Part shown: piece after piece, positions 23,540-36,300 of the stretch
Numbering within the stretch: the stretch's first letter is position 1
How the letters are laid out: each line of letters starts with the position of its first letter
Origin: Trachelipus rathkii
Taxonomy: Eukaryota; Arthropoda; Malacostraca; Isopoda; Trachelipodidae
Assembly: GCA_015478945.1 (NCBI GenBank)
Contig: JABUQX010021244.1
Coordinates: 12,501 to 76,500 of the forward strand
Reading direction: 5' to 3'
Length of the DNA stretch: 64,000 nt
Program-made: the position numbers and the translations under genes
The notes under the pieces: model-generated
The model's database searches: none
What the model was told of the DNA's origin: nothing
The model's input: the letters and a program-made list of their open reading frames with translations, nothing else

Positions 23540-25025
23540 ACTCAAAACATAGCAACACTAATTTTTCCTTTGAAAGCGAGTCTAATGGTTTATTACCTTT
23601 CTTGACATTTTAATATCTCATTCCTCCCATGGATTTGCTACTTCTGTTTATCGCAAGCCCACTAATACTTCACTTGGGATGGGACTAATTTCCTAAGTTT
23701 TATCCCCTTTAATCATAAAATTGTGGGCCTAAGGTCCCGCATGCACAGACCCTTTCTTATTTGTTCTGATTGGAAGTTTCTGCATGAAGAAATCACATTT
23801 CTTCGTAAATTTTCTAGCTTTAACCTTTTTTCCCTCTAATCTTTTTGATAAACTTGCTTACTCGTTTCTTGATAACACCTATCGCCCTAAAACTACTACA
23901 TATGATGTTCCTAAACTTCCTGTTTACGCTCGGCTTCCTTACACTGGACCCCTTTCCAATGACCTTCACTTCCAGATTAAAAACATCTTAAACAGAAACT
24001 TTCCACAATGCAAGTTTCTTATACCCTTTATTAACAACAACTTAATTGGCAGTTTCTTTAAGATTAAAAAAAACATCCCCATGAGCTTGAAGTCACATTT
24101 CGTTGAGAAAAATAAATGTGCCTACTGAAACATCAAATATGTAGATCAAGCTATTCGGCGCAGTCGGCTCGTATGAAGATTTTCTTCGCCGTAGGGATGA
24201 GATAAAAAAAGGAATAGATAACCAAGATTTAGCATCGCGGTAGCTCATCGGTACGAGCCGCTCGCCTAAACTACGGAGAGACCCAGGTTGTCACTGGTCG
24301 GGCGTGTGAGTGTGAACTGGTTCTTTTTGACTCTGTCGCTTGCTCAGACTTAATAATTGGGCACACCCTCTCCTAGATTAGGGCTCTGCCCGTGAACGGT
24401 GGTGTTAACGGTAAAAAAAAATGCGAGCCTTCAAACACATGGGTATTTGTTTTCGAACTAATCTCCCCCATCTTTAAACCAAGGAATTCGGCCATTTCTG
24501 AGTCACGCAGACCTCACTAGGCACCCTATATCTCTTCAGAACTTCTCCATACTTCAAAATGCTTCTACAGATGAAGAACTTAAAATTTAGGAATCTTTAT
24601 ATAACATTTAAATATACGCTAACACTTTGGGCTAATGATAGATTTATGCGAACTCCTGACTGGGCTGAAGTATTTATCTCTTTTTTTCTTCTCTTTTGGT
24701 TTTCTATAGGCCCTATCCTATTTCTTGTTTAATTTTCTATTTCTCTCTTTTTAATTCCTCAATGGTCGTTGATAATACACAAATTTATTTTGATTTTGAA
24801 CTTTTTTACACTTCAGCACAATCTATTTTTATAATTTATATTTTTTATAATTTATGCGTAATCTATTAAAATTTAATTCTAGTCAATTTTACATTTAACT
24901 TTTTTTTCATTTTAGTAATAGGTACTGAAGATATTTTGTAATAATTACGAAACGTTTACTAATAGAGGGAATTTTTAGTATTTTGCTTTGCCTTTAAGCT
25001 TTTGTTTATTGGAAGATACGTTTCA
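23540..25025 (+). pseudogene. Decayed Penelope-like element (RT end, linker, GIY-YIG region, 3' UTR)
   Basis: At about 23,560-23,680 frames combine to LPFLDILI, SVYRKPTNTSLGMG, typical of the RT palm end of Penelope-like elements, followed by NFLSFIPFNHKI and ICSDWKFLHEEITFLRKF, FDKLAYSFLDNTY and LPYTGPLSNDLHFQIKNIL to NLIGSFFKIKKNIPMSLKS and CAY (about 24,125), the usual entry to the GIY-YIG domain. A SINE interrupts at about 24,228-24,421. The family's HADLT-HPISLQNFSILQNAS block continues at about 24,500-24,570, then ILESLYI with a stop. The 3' UTR has a TACTGAAGATATTTT...ACGAAACGTTTA motif (24,922-24,959), common in these elements. Several frameshifts and stops; not functional. Confidence 0.8.
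24228..24421 (+). mobile_element. tRNA-derived SINE with LINE-like 3' tail
   Basis: The head (about 24,232-24,310) folds like a tRNA: GGTAGCTCATCGGTACGAGC supplies the D arm and A box, GCTCGCC...GGAGAG an anticodon-stem-like part, and ACCCAGGTT a decayed T arm and B box. The body is followed by AGGGCTCTGCC (24,380-24,390), GGTGGTG (24,398-24,404) and poly-A. That tail matches the 3' ends of the two LINE copies at 20,727 and 22,340 with nearly the same internal spacing. It splits the Penelope-like element, so it inserted later. Target-site duplications could not be settled. Confidence 0.75.
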
Positions 25026-25376
25026 CTATATATATATATTATATATATATTATATAAGTATGTAATTATTTATAAATTATATTAGATAATACAATTATCG
25101 CCTATTTATATATATATATATAATATATATAGTATTATATATAATATTAGTATATATATATATTATATATATATATAAGTGGGCTAAGTAACACAAAGGA
25201 AGGAAAAAGTATAGGTTTATTGTAAAACTTAAAAATTTATGTAAGTTTCCTGATTATAAGTGATTATTATTAAGCGAATCGTATTTTACAAAAAAAACAA
25301 AAAAGTATGAGTCAGTATATATTACTTCTGTAAATATATACCAATTTTGATAAATTTCAAAAAAAAATTACGAGAA

Positions 25377-25423
<47 letters not shown>

Positions 25424-25670
25424 GTTTTCTTTGTAACGGCAATATGCAAGCATTTTTAAATTTGAAGTTAAAGAACTCCGGATTATGTTGGGTACTTTTT
25501 TTTTTTGTACCATCTTGTTGCTAGAAAAGAGAGAAAATTTTTTTCTTAGGGTATAACTATATATAATATATATATAGTATTATGTATATATATATAGTAG
25601 TATAATATAAATTATATATATATAATATATATATATATAGTATATATAATATTAATATAAGGATAAAGAC
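25026..25670. repeat. Irregular TA-rich sequence and poly-A
   Basis: Broken TA tracts (25,028-25,185 and 25,555-25,660) with frequent phase slips, unlike the pure tracts to the left. A 40-nt poly-A lies near 25,380-25,420. No gene. Confidence 0.85.
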
Positions 25671-25677
25671 GGCATGT

Positions 25678-25905
25678 TAAGGTGGCTCGAGCCGACGGTG
25701 GGAACCCGTCGTCCCACTTTTTCATACCCGCGTAGGGGAGGGGCGGAGGAACCCCCTGGCGAAACCACAAATACAACGAAGCGGGGTTCGGAGACCTCGC
25801 CCGGAGGGGGGACTAGTCCTACCTGTTTTCCTCCGGAGGCCGGAGAAGCACCCCGTCTCTGCCATCGGTGCGGTATAGCCCTTGGGGTTCCCATTAGTTT
25901 AAAAA
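25678..25905 (+). repeat. GC-rich dispersed repeat, copy B
   Basis: Best-preserved partner of the block at 1383: GGCTCGAGCC start, CATACCC, GGAGGAACCCCC, CACAAATACAA, CTAGTCCTACCTG, CCGGAGGCCGGAGA, then GTTCCCATTAGTTTAAAAAT and an A-rich tail. It sits between TA-rich tracts. An open frame of about 81 codons on each strand reflects GC richness. One reads CHRCG near its end, where copy A reads CYLCG, so a coding ancestor (for example a LINE fragment) is possible. Confidence 0.7.
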
Positions 25906-25914
25906 TAAATAAAT

Positions 25915-26103
25915 ATTAAATATATTTATATATATATGAATATATAAGTACCGTAGTATGTAGTATGATATATAATATATAAGTATATATATATATGATA
26001 TATAATTATATATATATATATACTATATATAATATATATGATATAAATATTAATTATGAGTATAGTATATAGTATAATATATATTATTATATATAATATA
26101 TTA

Positions 26104-26134
<31 letters not shown>

Positions 26135-26295
26135 TATAGTAATATTAGTATATAATGATATATATATATATATGAGTATAATATATATATATAGTATATA
26201 TATATAGTATATATATAGTATTATATATATATGAGTATATATAGTATATAGTAATATATTATATATAATATATATATATATCTATATATATCATT
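25915..26295. repeat. Irregular TA-rich tract
   Basis: TA repeats broken by single G, AG and GAGT insertions. No coding content. Confidence 0.88.
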
Positions 26296-27330
26296 TACTA
26301 GTGTAACTCTCAGTGCAGCGGCTCTAGAAAGCCACAAATTACATCATAGATTCCAACTAAAAAATAATTTGTGCGTGCGAAATTTTGTAATTTTTATAAT
26401 TATTATTTCACCAGTTCATTAGAATAAATAACATAATTAAAATACTGATTTCACAAGTATAAACTTACTGTTTCTGATCAGTTATCTAAAATTACATCAA
26501 TTAAAAAACATTTTTTAACGACTTTGTTCACGAACATCATCGAAACTTTAATAAAAATAAAAAACGTCAGGAGTCTAAGAACAATATATATATATATACG
26601 TGAAGGAAGAAAAAATTTCAAAATTCCAGATTTCTATATGAAATTTCTTCCTCGTTTGGAAGAATATTGGACAATTTAAATGGGAAAGTGGAGAACTTTC
26701 TTGCGTTTAGAAGAATTCTTGCCAAATCAAAAGTATAATTTTCTTTTAAGAAAAATCTAAGTATATACAAAAAAAAATATTGCGTTTTCTTAAGAGAAGG
26801 GACTAGAAAGTACCAAAAAATGCTAAAAGGTACCAAAAAAGAACCAGGACAAGCATGCGTCCTGGAAGTTGAATTATCATAGAACGAATTAAAAAAAAAA
26901 AATTTCCAATTTTTTTTTCAATGACATTGTAATATATATTTATATAAAGATAGGTATATAATTGGTTATTCTAAATAATTCTGTTCAAAAGTCTAGTAGT
27001 TTTTAAAAATAGTAACTTTTTTTTTTCTGATTATAAATTCATGAAAAATATTACTAAGGTGTATCGTAAGAAAATTCGCTTTTTTTTTCTACGTGAACCA
27101 ATTAGAAATATCTGGCAAGCAGCTATAAGTATGTGTACCAAAAAGAAAGACTACGTACGGCCAAAGTATGCGTCTTTTACTTGAAATTACTTAAAAATAT
27201 AACCGAAATTTTTTTTGTGATTTTTTGTTTAATACGGGTTTTTAGGTCTACATATTAATAGTAGACTTTTGTCCTAATAAATGTTTAACTTTAAAAGTCT
27301 AAAAGGTTTAATCAGCGTAACGGCTCACAG
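26296..27330. other. AT-rich sequence without recognisable feature
   Basis: Low-complexity AT-rich DNA with short A/T runs. No ORF with family features, no repeat ends and no splice-bounded exon that I could recognise; it should contain or precede the next galactosyltransferase exon if the gene continues, but none is visible. Confidence 0.7.
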
Positions 27331-27385
27331 CCATATATATGATATATAGTATATATTATATATATAGTATAGTGATACGTATATA

Positions 27386-27417
<32 letters not shown>

Positions 27418-27895
27418 TAATATAAAGTAAATATATAATATATATTATATATATGTTATATATATATATAATTATATAGTAGATATATATAGTATAATAT
27501 ATATATAGTACATCTTAGCATATATATATTTATATATATTATATATATATAGTATATATATATATAGTATATATATTATATATATATATATATAATATAT
27601 ATATTATTATATATAGTGATATATATATATAAATCATATATCTATTATATATATATATAATATATTATATATGATATATATATAGTTAGTTATAGTATAT
27701 GATATATTATATATATATATATATAAATGATGTATATATATATGTATATATATATATTATAGATATTATATATATATATATTATATATAAATATATATTA
27801 TATATATAGTATATATTGATATATAGCTATATATATATATGATATATATATACGTATATATACTATATATAATATGTTATATATATTGTAGGGTA
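27331..27895. repeat. Irregular TA-rich tract
   Basis: Long broken TA tract with frequent TATAGTATA interruptions. Confidence 0.88.
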
Positions 27896-27899
27896 TATT

Positions 27900-28712
27900 G
27901 TTGGATGAGAAGGGAATCGGACGATGAGAGTGTAGTAGGAGTTGTGAATGGCAGGAAGGTGCGCTGGTGATTAATTGGTGAATGTAAAAGGACTACGTCT
28001 TGAGTGTGCTAGGGTCTTGCATGAGGGTATGTGTTACCTGTGTTTATTGTATGGTAGTGAGACTATGGTTGGATAAGAAGTATAGATTTAAGTTTAATGT
28101 GTTCAGATGGCAATCTTAGGGGTGTGCTAGTGTGAGAAGAATTGAATAAAATGAGGATGAACGTATTAGAGAGTGGTGTGGTGTGAAGAGAAGGGGTAAA
28201 TGGAAGAATAAATGAAAAGTATGTTTGAGATGGTTTGGTCATGTGGAATAGGATGATGAAAAGTCGGTTGGTTAAGCCGGTGTATAGTGGAGAGTGTGTT
28301 GGGACCGACCGGCTGGGGAGACCGAAGAGAAATGGATTGACGTCGGTGAAGAGAAAAAGAGAGAAGGAGAGAAATGTGCAAAAGGTGCATGCCAGAATAA
28401 AGGTGCGTGATAGGAGAGAATGGCGCGGGTTTTTTGAATGGGGGCATGGTTGTGGTCCACCCTGGGCCGGGGATGAACCCTTAATTGACGATTTACCATA
28501 AGTGAGGGTCCGTTCGCGGTCCCTGATGCTCTTAGGGTGATTTTCTGTCTTGGACGAGCTCCTCACTAATTACATTGGTACAGAGGGGGCCGGTAGGCTG
28601 GGCTTTTTTTCGACTTATGGTCATGTTCTCTGCTACGTGTGTTTTTCTTTTCCGAATGCTTGTACAGCACTTACCCCCAATCTTGGGGCAAAGAGGGAAG
28701 GTGAAGCAAGAA
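27900..28712 (+). pseudogene. 3' part of a non-LTR retrotransposon (second LINE family)
   Basis: Frames combined read GSETMVG (about 28,048), FKFNVFQMAIL-GV, INE/K..RNERIRE, V..GVNERINE..LRWFGHVE..M (about 28,195-28,255), LVKPVYSGECVGTDRLGRPK, VHARIKVRDRREWRGFFEWG and GCGPPWAGDEP (about 28,470). This is the C-terminal region of a widespread arthropod LINE ORF2. The 3' UTR continues to GGCAAAGAGGGAAGGTGAAG (about 28,686) and enters TA-rich tail. Single-base indels occur every few tens of bases. Antisense ORFs of up to 167 codons are shadows. It duplicates the 3' half of the element at 29,095-30,935. Confidence 0.78.
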
Positions 28713-29090
28713 AGAAATTTATATATGTTATAATAATATATAGATTATAATAATCATATATAATAGTATATAGTATATTATATGTATATATATATATAAT
28801 ATATATATATACATATATATATATATTATATATATATGAATATATAATATGTATTATTATATTATATAGTATATTATGATGATAGTAATATATATATATA
28901 TTTAATGATATAATATATAGTAGTATTATATTATAATTTTAAGTTTTATTTTAAGTATATTAATTTATTATTTTAGTATAATAATATATAGTATATGATT
29001 ATATATAATATATAGTATATAATATATATATAATTATATTATTTTATATATATATATTTATGATGTAAAATGATATATTATGTATATAGG
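28713..29090. repeat. Irregular TA-rich tract
   Basis: Broken TA/TTA tract between two LINE copies, directly after the 3' end of the first. Confidence 0.88.
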
Positions 29091-29094
29091 TTAT

Positions 29095-30935
29095 AGATGG
29101 CAAGGTATAGGATGAGAATTTACTAGTGAAATGATCAAAGAGCGGAGGCGAGAATGATTGGTGGATTGATGTGGATTTGGAAGTTGAGTGTAATAAATGC
29201 GTTTTAAATGGAGGGTATAGTTCCCAGGAATTGGAGGAGAGTAGAGCGGTAATAGTACGCTTGTATAAGGGTAAGGGAGGAACGCAAGGGGAATGTGAGA
29301 TATTATAGGAATAAGTTTGATTGAGTTGTGTTGGAAGATATTGCGTGGTAATTTTGGTTGAAAAGAGTGCGTGAGTGACTGAGGGAACTGATTGGTGAAG
29401 AACAAGGTGCGTTTAGGCAGTGGTAGAGGATGTTGTGGATCAAATCTTTACATTGGTAGAAGATGTGTGGAGAAAATGAGGGAGAAGAGAAGAATTATAA
29501 ATATAGGTTTAGGGGTTTTTAGATGGATTCTACACCCAGGCGTATGATAGAGTTTAATAGGAGCCTATGGTGCATAGGCATTGTGTAGTGATGTATGGTT
29601 TTGGGTGGTAGGGCTGTCTAATGTGAAATCAAAAGATGTCTGACGATCAGTGAGCAGTTGCTGTAGAATAAGTGGTGTCAATGAGTGATTGGGTTTAGGA
29701 TTAATAGCGGAGTGAGACAGGGTTGTGTGATGATCTCCTGGTTTTTCAAGTGTGTATATGGATGAGGGTGTTGAAGAGAATTGCGAGGTGGGCGGATGAG
29801 CAGAAAATGGTGTTAGAATGATGGAGGAAGGAAGAGAGTGGATGCAATGCTTATTGTATGCGGAATGATTTGGTTCTGTGTGGCGCGTCTGAAGAGAGTT
29901 ATGCGAGGATTGGTGGAGGAGATTTGGCCGGGTAATGTGAAAGAGGAGGGTTGAAAGTGAACGTAGCATTAAGGAGTAAGGTTAATGGTTGTGAGGTGAG
30001 GAGAGTCCTCAGTGTGAAGTTATGTTAGAGTGATGAGCAGCTGGATGCAAGTGTTCTGAGTTAAAATCATTTGAGGGTATGTGTGGACGAGACGGGAACG
30101 TGATGGATGCAGGAGTAGTAGGAAAGTTGTGAATGCAGGAAGGTGGTGGTGCAATAATCGTTGGTGAATGTAAGGGAGCTAAGTCTTGAGTGCGCGTGGG
30201 TCTTGCATGAGGGTAAGTGATGTTGTTACCCTGTGTTATTGTATAGTAGTGAGACTATGGTCTGGAAATAAGAAGTATAGATCTAAGTTCAATGTGTTTC
30301 AGATGGACAATCTTAGGGGCATGCTAGGTGTGAAAGAATTAATAAAGTGAGGAATGAAGGGAAGAGAGTAGGGTTTGGTGTGAGAAGGGGTAAATGAGAG
30401 AATTAAATGAAAGTAATTGTTGAGATGGAATTAATGAAGAAAAAAAGGATGAAATGAAGTCGGTTGGTTAAGCGGATGTATAGTGGAGGAGTGGTGGGAA
30501 TCGAGCGTCTGGAAGACCGAAGAATGGATTAGAGTCGGTGGAACGAATGCTCTGGAAGGCGAGAAATGTGAGTTTTGGCAGACGGCCGAGATGCATAAAG
30601 TGATGATAGGAATATGGGCGGGGGTTTGGGTAATGGGGGGCATGTTGTGGCCCATCTGGGCCCGGGATGGAACCTTACATCTGACGTATTTTATAGCCAG
30701 TAGGGTAGGTGGTCCGTGTCGCGGTCCTCCATGATGCTCTAGGTGGATTGTTCTGTCTGTGACTGAAGCTATCCGTTCACTAATTATGGTACAAGTGGAG
30801 GCGGTAAGGGCTGGCTTTCTTTCCGGAACGTTTGTCTGTTCTCCTCTCATAGCTTTCTTTTCGCGATGCTTGTACAGCCTTACGCCCCAAATCGAGATTG
30901 GAGCAAAAGAGGAAGGGTGAAGGAAGAAAGACAAG
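29095..30935 (+). pseudogene. Longer copy of the second LINE family (RT to 3' end), riddled with indels
   Basis: Readable in short frame pieces: IVRLYKGKGGTQGEC (about 29,250), VVLEDIAW, VTEG.DW/G..RCV, QIFTL..EDV.RK (about 29,440), TQAYDRV (about 29,545), a SGVRQGCVM-like block (about 29,710), LLY then DLVLCG (about 29,855), LKVNVAL/SKVNGCEVR (about 29,955), VIV..YCIVVRLWS with GSETMV equivalent (about 30,245), QMDNLRGMLGV (about 30,298) and the WIRVG/SVK..L-RNVSFG tail (about 30,530). The 3' UTR matches the copy at 27,900-28,712, ending AGAGGAAGGGTGAAGGAAG. Indels are too regular for ordinary decay and may be sequencing error. No intact ORF. Confidence 0.75.
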
Positions 30936-30944
30936 AAGAAAATA

Positions 30945-30958
30945 TGTATATATTTATA

Positions 30959-31000
<42 letters not shown>

Positions 31001-31100
31001 TGTATATTTATATATATATGTAGTATATATATATATATTATTTATTAGTAGTAGTACAGATAGTATAGTTATAGTATTATATATATAATATATATTATAA
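30945..31100. repeat. Irregular TA-rich tract
   Basis: TA repeats following the LINE 3' end, with TAG/GTA interruptions. Confidence 0.85.
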
Positions 31101-32135
31101 TGGACGTGCTTTGTTTATTATCAGCTTCCAGTTAAGCTTAATCCGATTGTTATTTTGAAAACCTACTAAATCGGAACCAATTGAACAGCAACGGCTCCTC
31201 GATAGTGTTAAAAGAATTGAACTTTTTTTTTTTGTTAATTAAGTTAGTTAGTTATTTATTGACGATAAGGAAGTTAAATAATTACGTAATAGAGTTTTAG
31301 TTAAAGGAAAGCTGAAGAGTAGAATTGGAAAATGAACAAGTTTAGTGAGGTTGAGAATTACTAATATATTTGATAATTAAAAATAACAAAAATTATTTCG
31401 AAGTATCTTAAAAATAATTAGGATGTTGGTGTTTTTATGTAGAGTGATTCTTAAAGGTGTGGAAGCTCCCTTATTATAAGTTTTATTAGCGACAAAATTG
31501 TGAAATTTTTTTGTTTTTACAGTTGTACAGTCTTCATGTGAATTCGAAGTTGTAGGACGCGTTAATAATCTTGAAGTGGTTTTTCCAACAAATAACGATT
31601 ATTATATACAACATAATGCCCAAACCCTTTCAAGAGCGGATTTATAGTTTCAAAAATATTCAGTTTAATAATATTAGAACAATTATTTATAGTTTAACCT
31701 ATTAAATAATAAATATAATAGGATAATTAATGAAATATAATATAGATGAATAATAATAATAATAATAATATATAATAATAATATTAAGTGAATAATAATA
31801 ATTAGATATTAAAGGAAAAAGTATGAATAATAATATGAAATAAAATATAATAATAAATAATAATATCATAAATAATAAATAATATTTTAAGAAAAATTAA
31901 AAACTAGAAAAATAAAATAAAATAAAATAAAAATAATAAGTTAATATCTTACCTATAGATAATAATGATAATATAATATAATAATTGAATATAATAATAA
32001 TATAAGTATAATATAATAATAATAATAGATAGAATAAGTAAGTTATTAAGTTTTTAAAGCAATTTTATTTAGTCAATATAAGCTGATGCGAGTAGTGTTG
32101 AGGTTTTAATGCTCAGAGGAAGCATATATATTCCA
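31101..32135. other. AT-rich sequence with degenerate AAT repeats
   Basis: Unique AT-rich DNA (31,101-31,730), then broken AATA/ATAAT repeats (31,740-32,040). No gene or element recognised. Confidence 0.75.
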
Positions 32136-32142
32136 CATTAGG

Positions 32143-32262
32143 GGGCTCGAGCCGAGTGGGGGACAGAGGGGGGATTCGTACCCCCCGTCGTCCAACACTG
32201 AGTCCGAAGACTCTGAACTCCTGATTCTATGTCGGTCTACGGTCTAGGTGATTCGTTATTTT
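32143..32262 (+). repeat. GC-rich dispersed repeat, copy C (degraded)
   Basis: GGGGCTCGAGCCGAGTGGG followed by GATTCGTACCCCCCGTCGTCC, and a CTCCTGATTCTATGTCGGT end that resembles the 3' part of copy A. The middle, including the GGAGGAACCCCC and CTAGTCCTACC boxes of copies A and B, is missing. Confidence 0.55.
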
Positions 32263-32299
32263 TAAATTATAAAAGGACTGTACAGGATAAAACATGTTT

Positions 32300-32543
32300 T
32301 AAGTATATATATATATATAGGTTATATATATATAGTATATATATATAATAATATATTGATGATATATTATATAGTAATATATATGATTAGTTAGTATATA
32401 TATATAGTATATATAGTATATATATAATTATATATACATATATATGATATATATTATTATTATAATATATATATAGTATATATTATTTATATATATATAA
32501 TATATATATATAGTATATATATATAGTAATATAATATATATAT

Positions 32544-32586
<43 letters not shown>

Positions 32587-32960
32587 ATATAATATATATA
32601 CGTATATATATATATATGAGTAATAATATATATATAACGTATATATTATATATATATATAGTATATAATAATATATATATATATAGTATATATATATATA
32701 TATATATTAATATGAATAATATATATTATATATATATATATATGATATATATATATATATATATATAGTATATATTATATATAGTTAATATATAATATAT
32801 ATAATCATATATATATTATATATATATATATTAATATATATATATATTATGTTATATATGTATATATATATAGTATATAGTAGTAGGTGATATATATATA
32901 TAATATATATATATATAATATTAGTGTTAATTGATATATAATATATAATATAATAGATAT
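32300..32960. repeat. Irregular TA-rich tract
   Basis: About 650 bp of broken TA repeat; interruptions are mostly a single G or a one-base phase slip. Confidence 0.88.
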
Positions 32961-33054
32961 ACGTCATTTCTGCAAAAAAGTATGTTCCTTTTTTTAGAAA
33001 AATGAATTTAAATAAAAGTGATTGTCAAATAATTATAATTATTAAAATATTTCG

Positions 33055-33107
33055 AACTTTTGAGTCATGTCCGGTTATTGTTAGTATCATATACTGTACC
33101 AATATAA

Positions 33108-33138
<31 letters not shown>

Positions 33139-33300
33139 AAACAAAGCCGGTCTATAAAACAAAACAGGATTTCCTATGATATTGTTGTAATCATGTCCGT
33201 CACCCTGAGCTTGGTAAATTCATTGTAAGTCATAGCTATTACTATCGCAGTATATATATACAAAAAAAAAAGTTAAAGATGACGGAGTATATTGGGACTG
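33055..33300 (+). repeat. Two tandem solo termini of the 967-1751 MITE
   Basis: GAGTCATGTCCGGT (33,063) with ...AAAACAAAACAGGATTTCC (about 33,170), then AATCATGTCCGTCACCCT (about 33,190) with GATGACGGAGTATA (about 33,277). Both follow the right terminal repeat at 1640-1751 (GAATCATGTCCGTCACCCTT ... GACGGAGTCTTAAAAC ... ACAGGTCC) in direct orientation. These are the last sequences in the window that I can tie to anything further left. Confidence 0.6.
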
Positions 33301-36300
33301 TGAGTAACGATTGTAGAGATGCACATAGTATTAGCAAAAAGTTTAGATGGATGGCGTTTATGATGTTCAAGGGTGCAAGTTGCGCGAGGTTTTTGTCTTA
33401 GAATTTCTATTATTTATGTCATAGGGATGTGATTATTTTATGTTTAATAGCAATGTCCAGAGTGAAGTATAAACAACAACAATGACAAATTAGAAATTAC
33501 AATTATATATATGGTGCATTTATTAATCTGGAAAAGACATTCTTATGTTAAGTATGGTTTGATAAAGAGGGTGTGAAGCTGCTATTAGTATAATAGTTTC
33601 AATTTTGATGTTTAAGCATGGGTTTCACTTGCAATTTTTATGAAATGTCGTTGCGATTCATACAAATGAGTATGTATATGAAGGTTGAAAGCTGAGATAT
33701 AGTCACATGGATCTGGGAAAGTAGGATATATCACGGTGGTGAAGGTAGGTATGTAATGAATAAATTAATAGATAAATGCGGTGAATAATGACGCTATTAC
33801 GGGGCAAAATGAGTTTCAATGGGTGGGGATGTGATCAGGCTGGGCGCGTATAACGTCCGGAACGTATCTGTCGTGCGTGTCTACTCTGTTGTAACATTAT
33901 CTTGTCTGTAGGAGGTGAGGTGGTGTGATGTGATAGAGATGTGAAGGGTAGCGGAATTTTGAGCTGCGTAGAGCTAAGATAGGAGAGTGTGCCGAGTGCA
34001 AGAGTCTTAATGGCACGATTTAACTAGGAACTCGTTTAGCGGAGGCTATGTGATATCTAGGAGAGAGGTCGGTGGTGCGTGTGGAATTAAGGGTTGACGG
34101 CGTTAGTGTTAGTTATTGTGGAATTGGGGTATGCAGAGGGCTGATAGAGTACGATTGATAAAGTCTATGCTTGTGAGAGTAGAAGTAATATTGAGTGTCG
34201 GTAGGATATGGATTTGTAGTATAGTGAGCTATGTTGTAGAGATCGGTAGGGATTGTGAGTTTGGTTGATAGGTAACATGATAGTTATGCGGGTGTGCGGG
34301 TACACGCGTATTGGCGTAAGTAGTTGATATATATGTGGGATAAGGTTTATATGAGATATAATATTTGGGGGATGACGCTGTTAATGCTACAAGGTTTTGT
34401 TAGGTAGGTCATGGAGGTTTTAACGTTCAATCATTTGATATGGCACATGAGGGTTACGTTGATTTTGATCAATGAATGATTTTTGATGATAGGCGGCATG
34501 TGTTGATGGTCATCATAGGGGTGTGTATGGAAGGGTGTCCTGGGTTTAGTGTGAGGTGTGGATCGTGCTAAGGTGTGAAGGATGTAGTGGGATAATATTG
34601 ATGTGAAGTAATACCAATGCAGAAGGTTTCCTCCTGGTCGTATACTTAACCAAACTTTATAGGACACGCTAGGATGCTGAGTTAGTCGAATTTGATGAGT
34701 TTCGGAGATAGAGTGCTGTGGTTTGATTATGATGGTATAAGCCGAGTGGTAAGATCGCACTGGGGATGAGGATAGCCTGATTATATTTTAGCTATCGTTC
34801 GATAGTGGGCGATTCGAAACGTAGGAGTACCGGGAAGTGGCGCAGTATAATCCAGTGATACTCTAGTAAGGATGGAGACTCGACTAACTTATAGCTTAGC
34901 CGGAGAGATGCGATAGATCAGCGGGTCGAGGCGGTGTAAAGTTGCCCTGTAACCTAGACTAACCTAGGTACCCGCAATCAGTATATATATAGGATATATA
35001 GTATAGATAGTATATATATGGGTGTGTGTCGTCATGACGAAGCTGCGTAAGGCTGTGGGAACGTGTGATGTATGTGAAAGCATTTAGTATCGGCTGTGAG
35101 CGAGTAGTTGGAGAACGAGCGATAGTGATTTAATTGAGGAATGAGCGGCTAGACGGTCTCAGTGTTTAGGGGGCGTCGCCAGTTTGGAGGATGTGTAGTT
35201 AAGCATGGGGGATGATGCCGTTAATTGTAAGATATGTCGGGCTGTTTCGAGGGAGAGTGTATTTCGCTTTGAAGGAGTGTAGTACAAGCTGTTTCTCGTA
35301 TTATAAAGGGTGAGTCGATGCTGATATGACGTAGTGGGTTCTCGAGGGAAGTACTTGATAACGGTGAAGGCTAGGTTTGGGCAAGAGGTTACTGTGGATA
35401 CGAATACCAGTGCAGCGAGGAGTGTATCATGGAGGTGATGAGTGTTAGTGAGGGATGGGAGTCGAGGTGATCGGCTAGAACAGTAGGTTGTGCAGTATAT
35501 TGTCAAGCTGAGTCAACTCCTGGAATATGTATTTTAAGTGCAAGACGGGCCAGGCAACGGGGTTAGAGCATGGTAGGGATGATGAGTGTCGGATGGATGT
35601 AGAGAGTCTTATTATGACGTGAAGAGGTACAGAGTGTAGATTGAAAGGAGTAGTTGAGAATGAGTGTAGGGGACAAGCGGAGGCAGGGTGGGTATATAAT
35701 TGCGCAGGTGACGAGTTAGGATTGGTAGTTATATGGCGTGGAGTGGCCGGATCCGTCGTAGGCATCGAGGCTGATCGGTGTCGGGAGGGCGAGGTGGTAG
35801 ACGATTATTGCGGAGTGGAGAGAGTGATGAGTTGTGTTGGGGCTGTTGACGTATTAGACTAGTACAGAGCATTTAGGTGCGAAGGATAGTGCGGATGGAT
35901 CAGGGAACGCAATGTGAGGTTCAACGCTGCCGTGATTACGAGTAGAGCTGGTGAAACCGTGTTGGCGAGTGATCCGTAATGTTCAGTGGGACTCTGAGGT
36001 AACGCAGACTGTCTCCATTGAGACGTGTGAGGTGATGCAGAATAATTTTATGAAGCGATATCGTATGTCGTTAGAGCCGGTGGGGTAGGATGGAGTGGAG
36101 TAAATCTGAGCGCTAGGAAGGCGAGGGACCGAGAATTGGCGCCTAGCGAATGAGGTCGCGACGACTGGTGCTGAATGGCGAGGTAAGCAAGGCGGTTGGG
36201 CAGTTGGGGATGTTAGGGAGTGTAACGGGATGGGAAGGTTTGAGTAGGAATGTAGGATGATCATCGGTGATGTTGTATCACGCGGGAGATGGTGCGAGAC

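Noticed and set aside
28063..28566. 167-codon antisense ORF
   Set aside because: It is the reverse strand of LINE coding sequence readable on the plus strand.
30431..30934. 167-codon antisense ORF
   Set aside because: Same reason: shadow of the second LINE copy.
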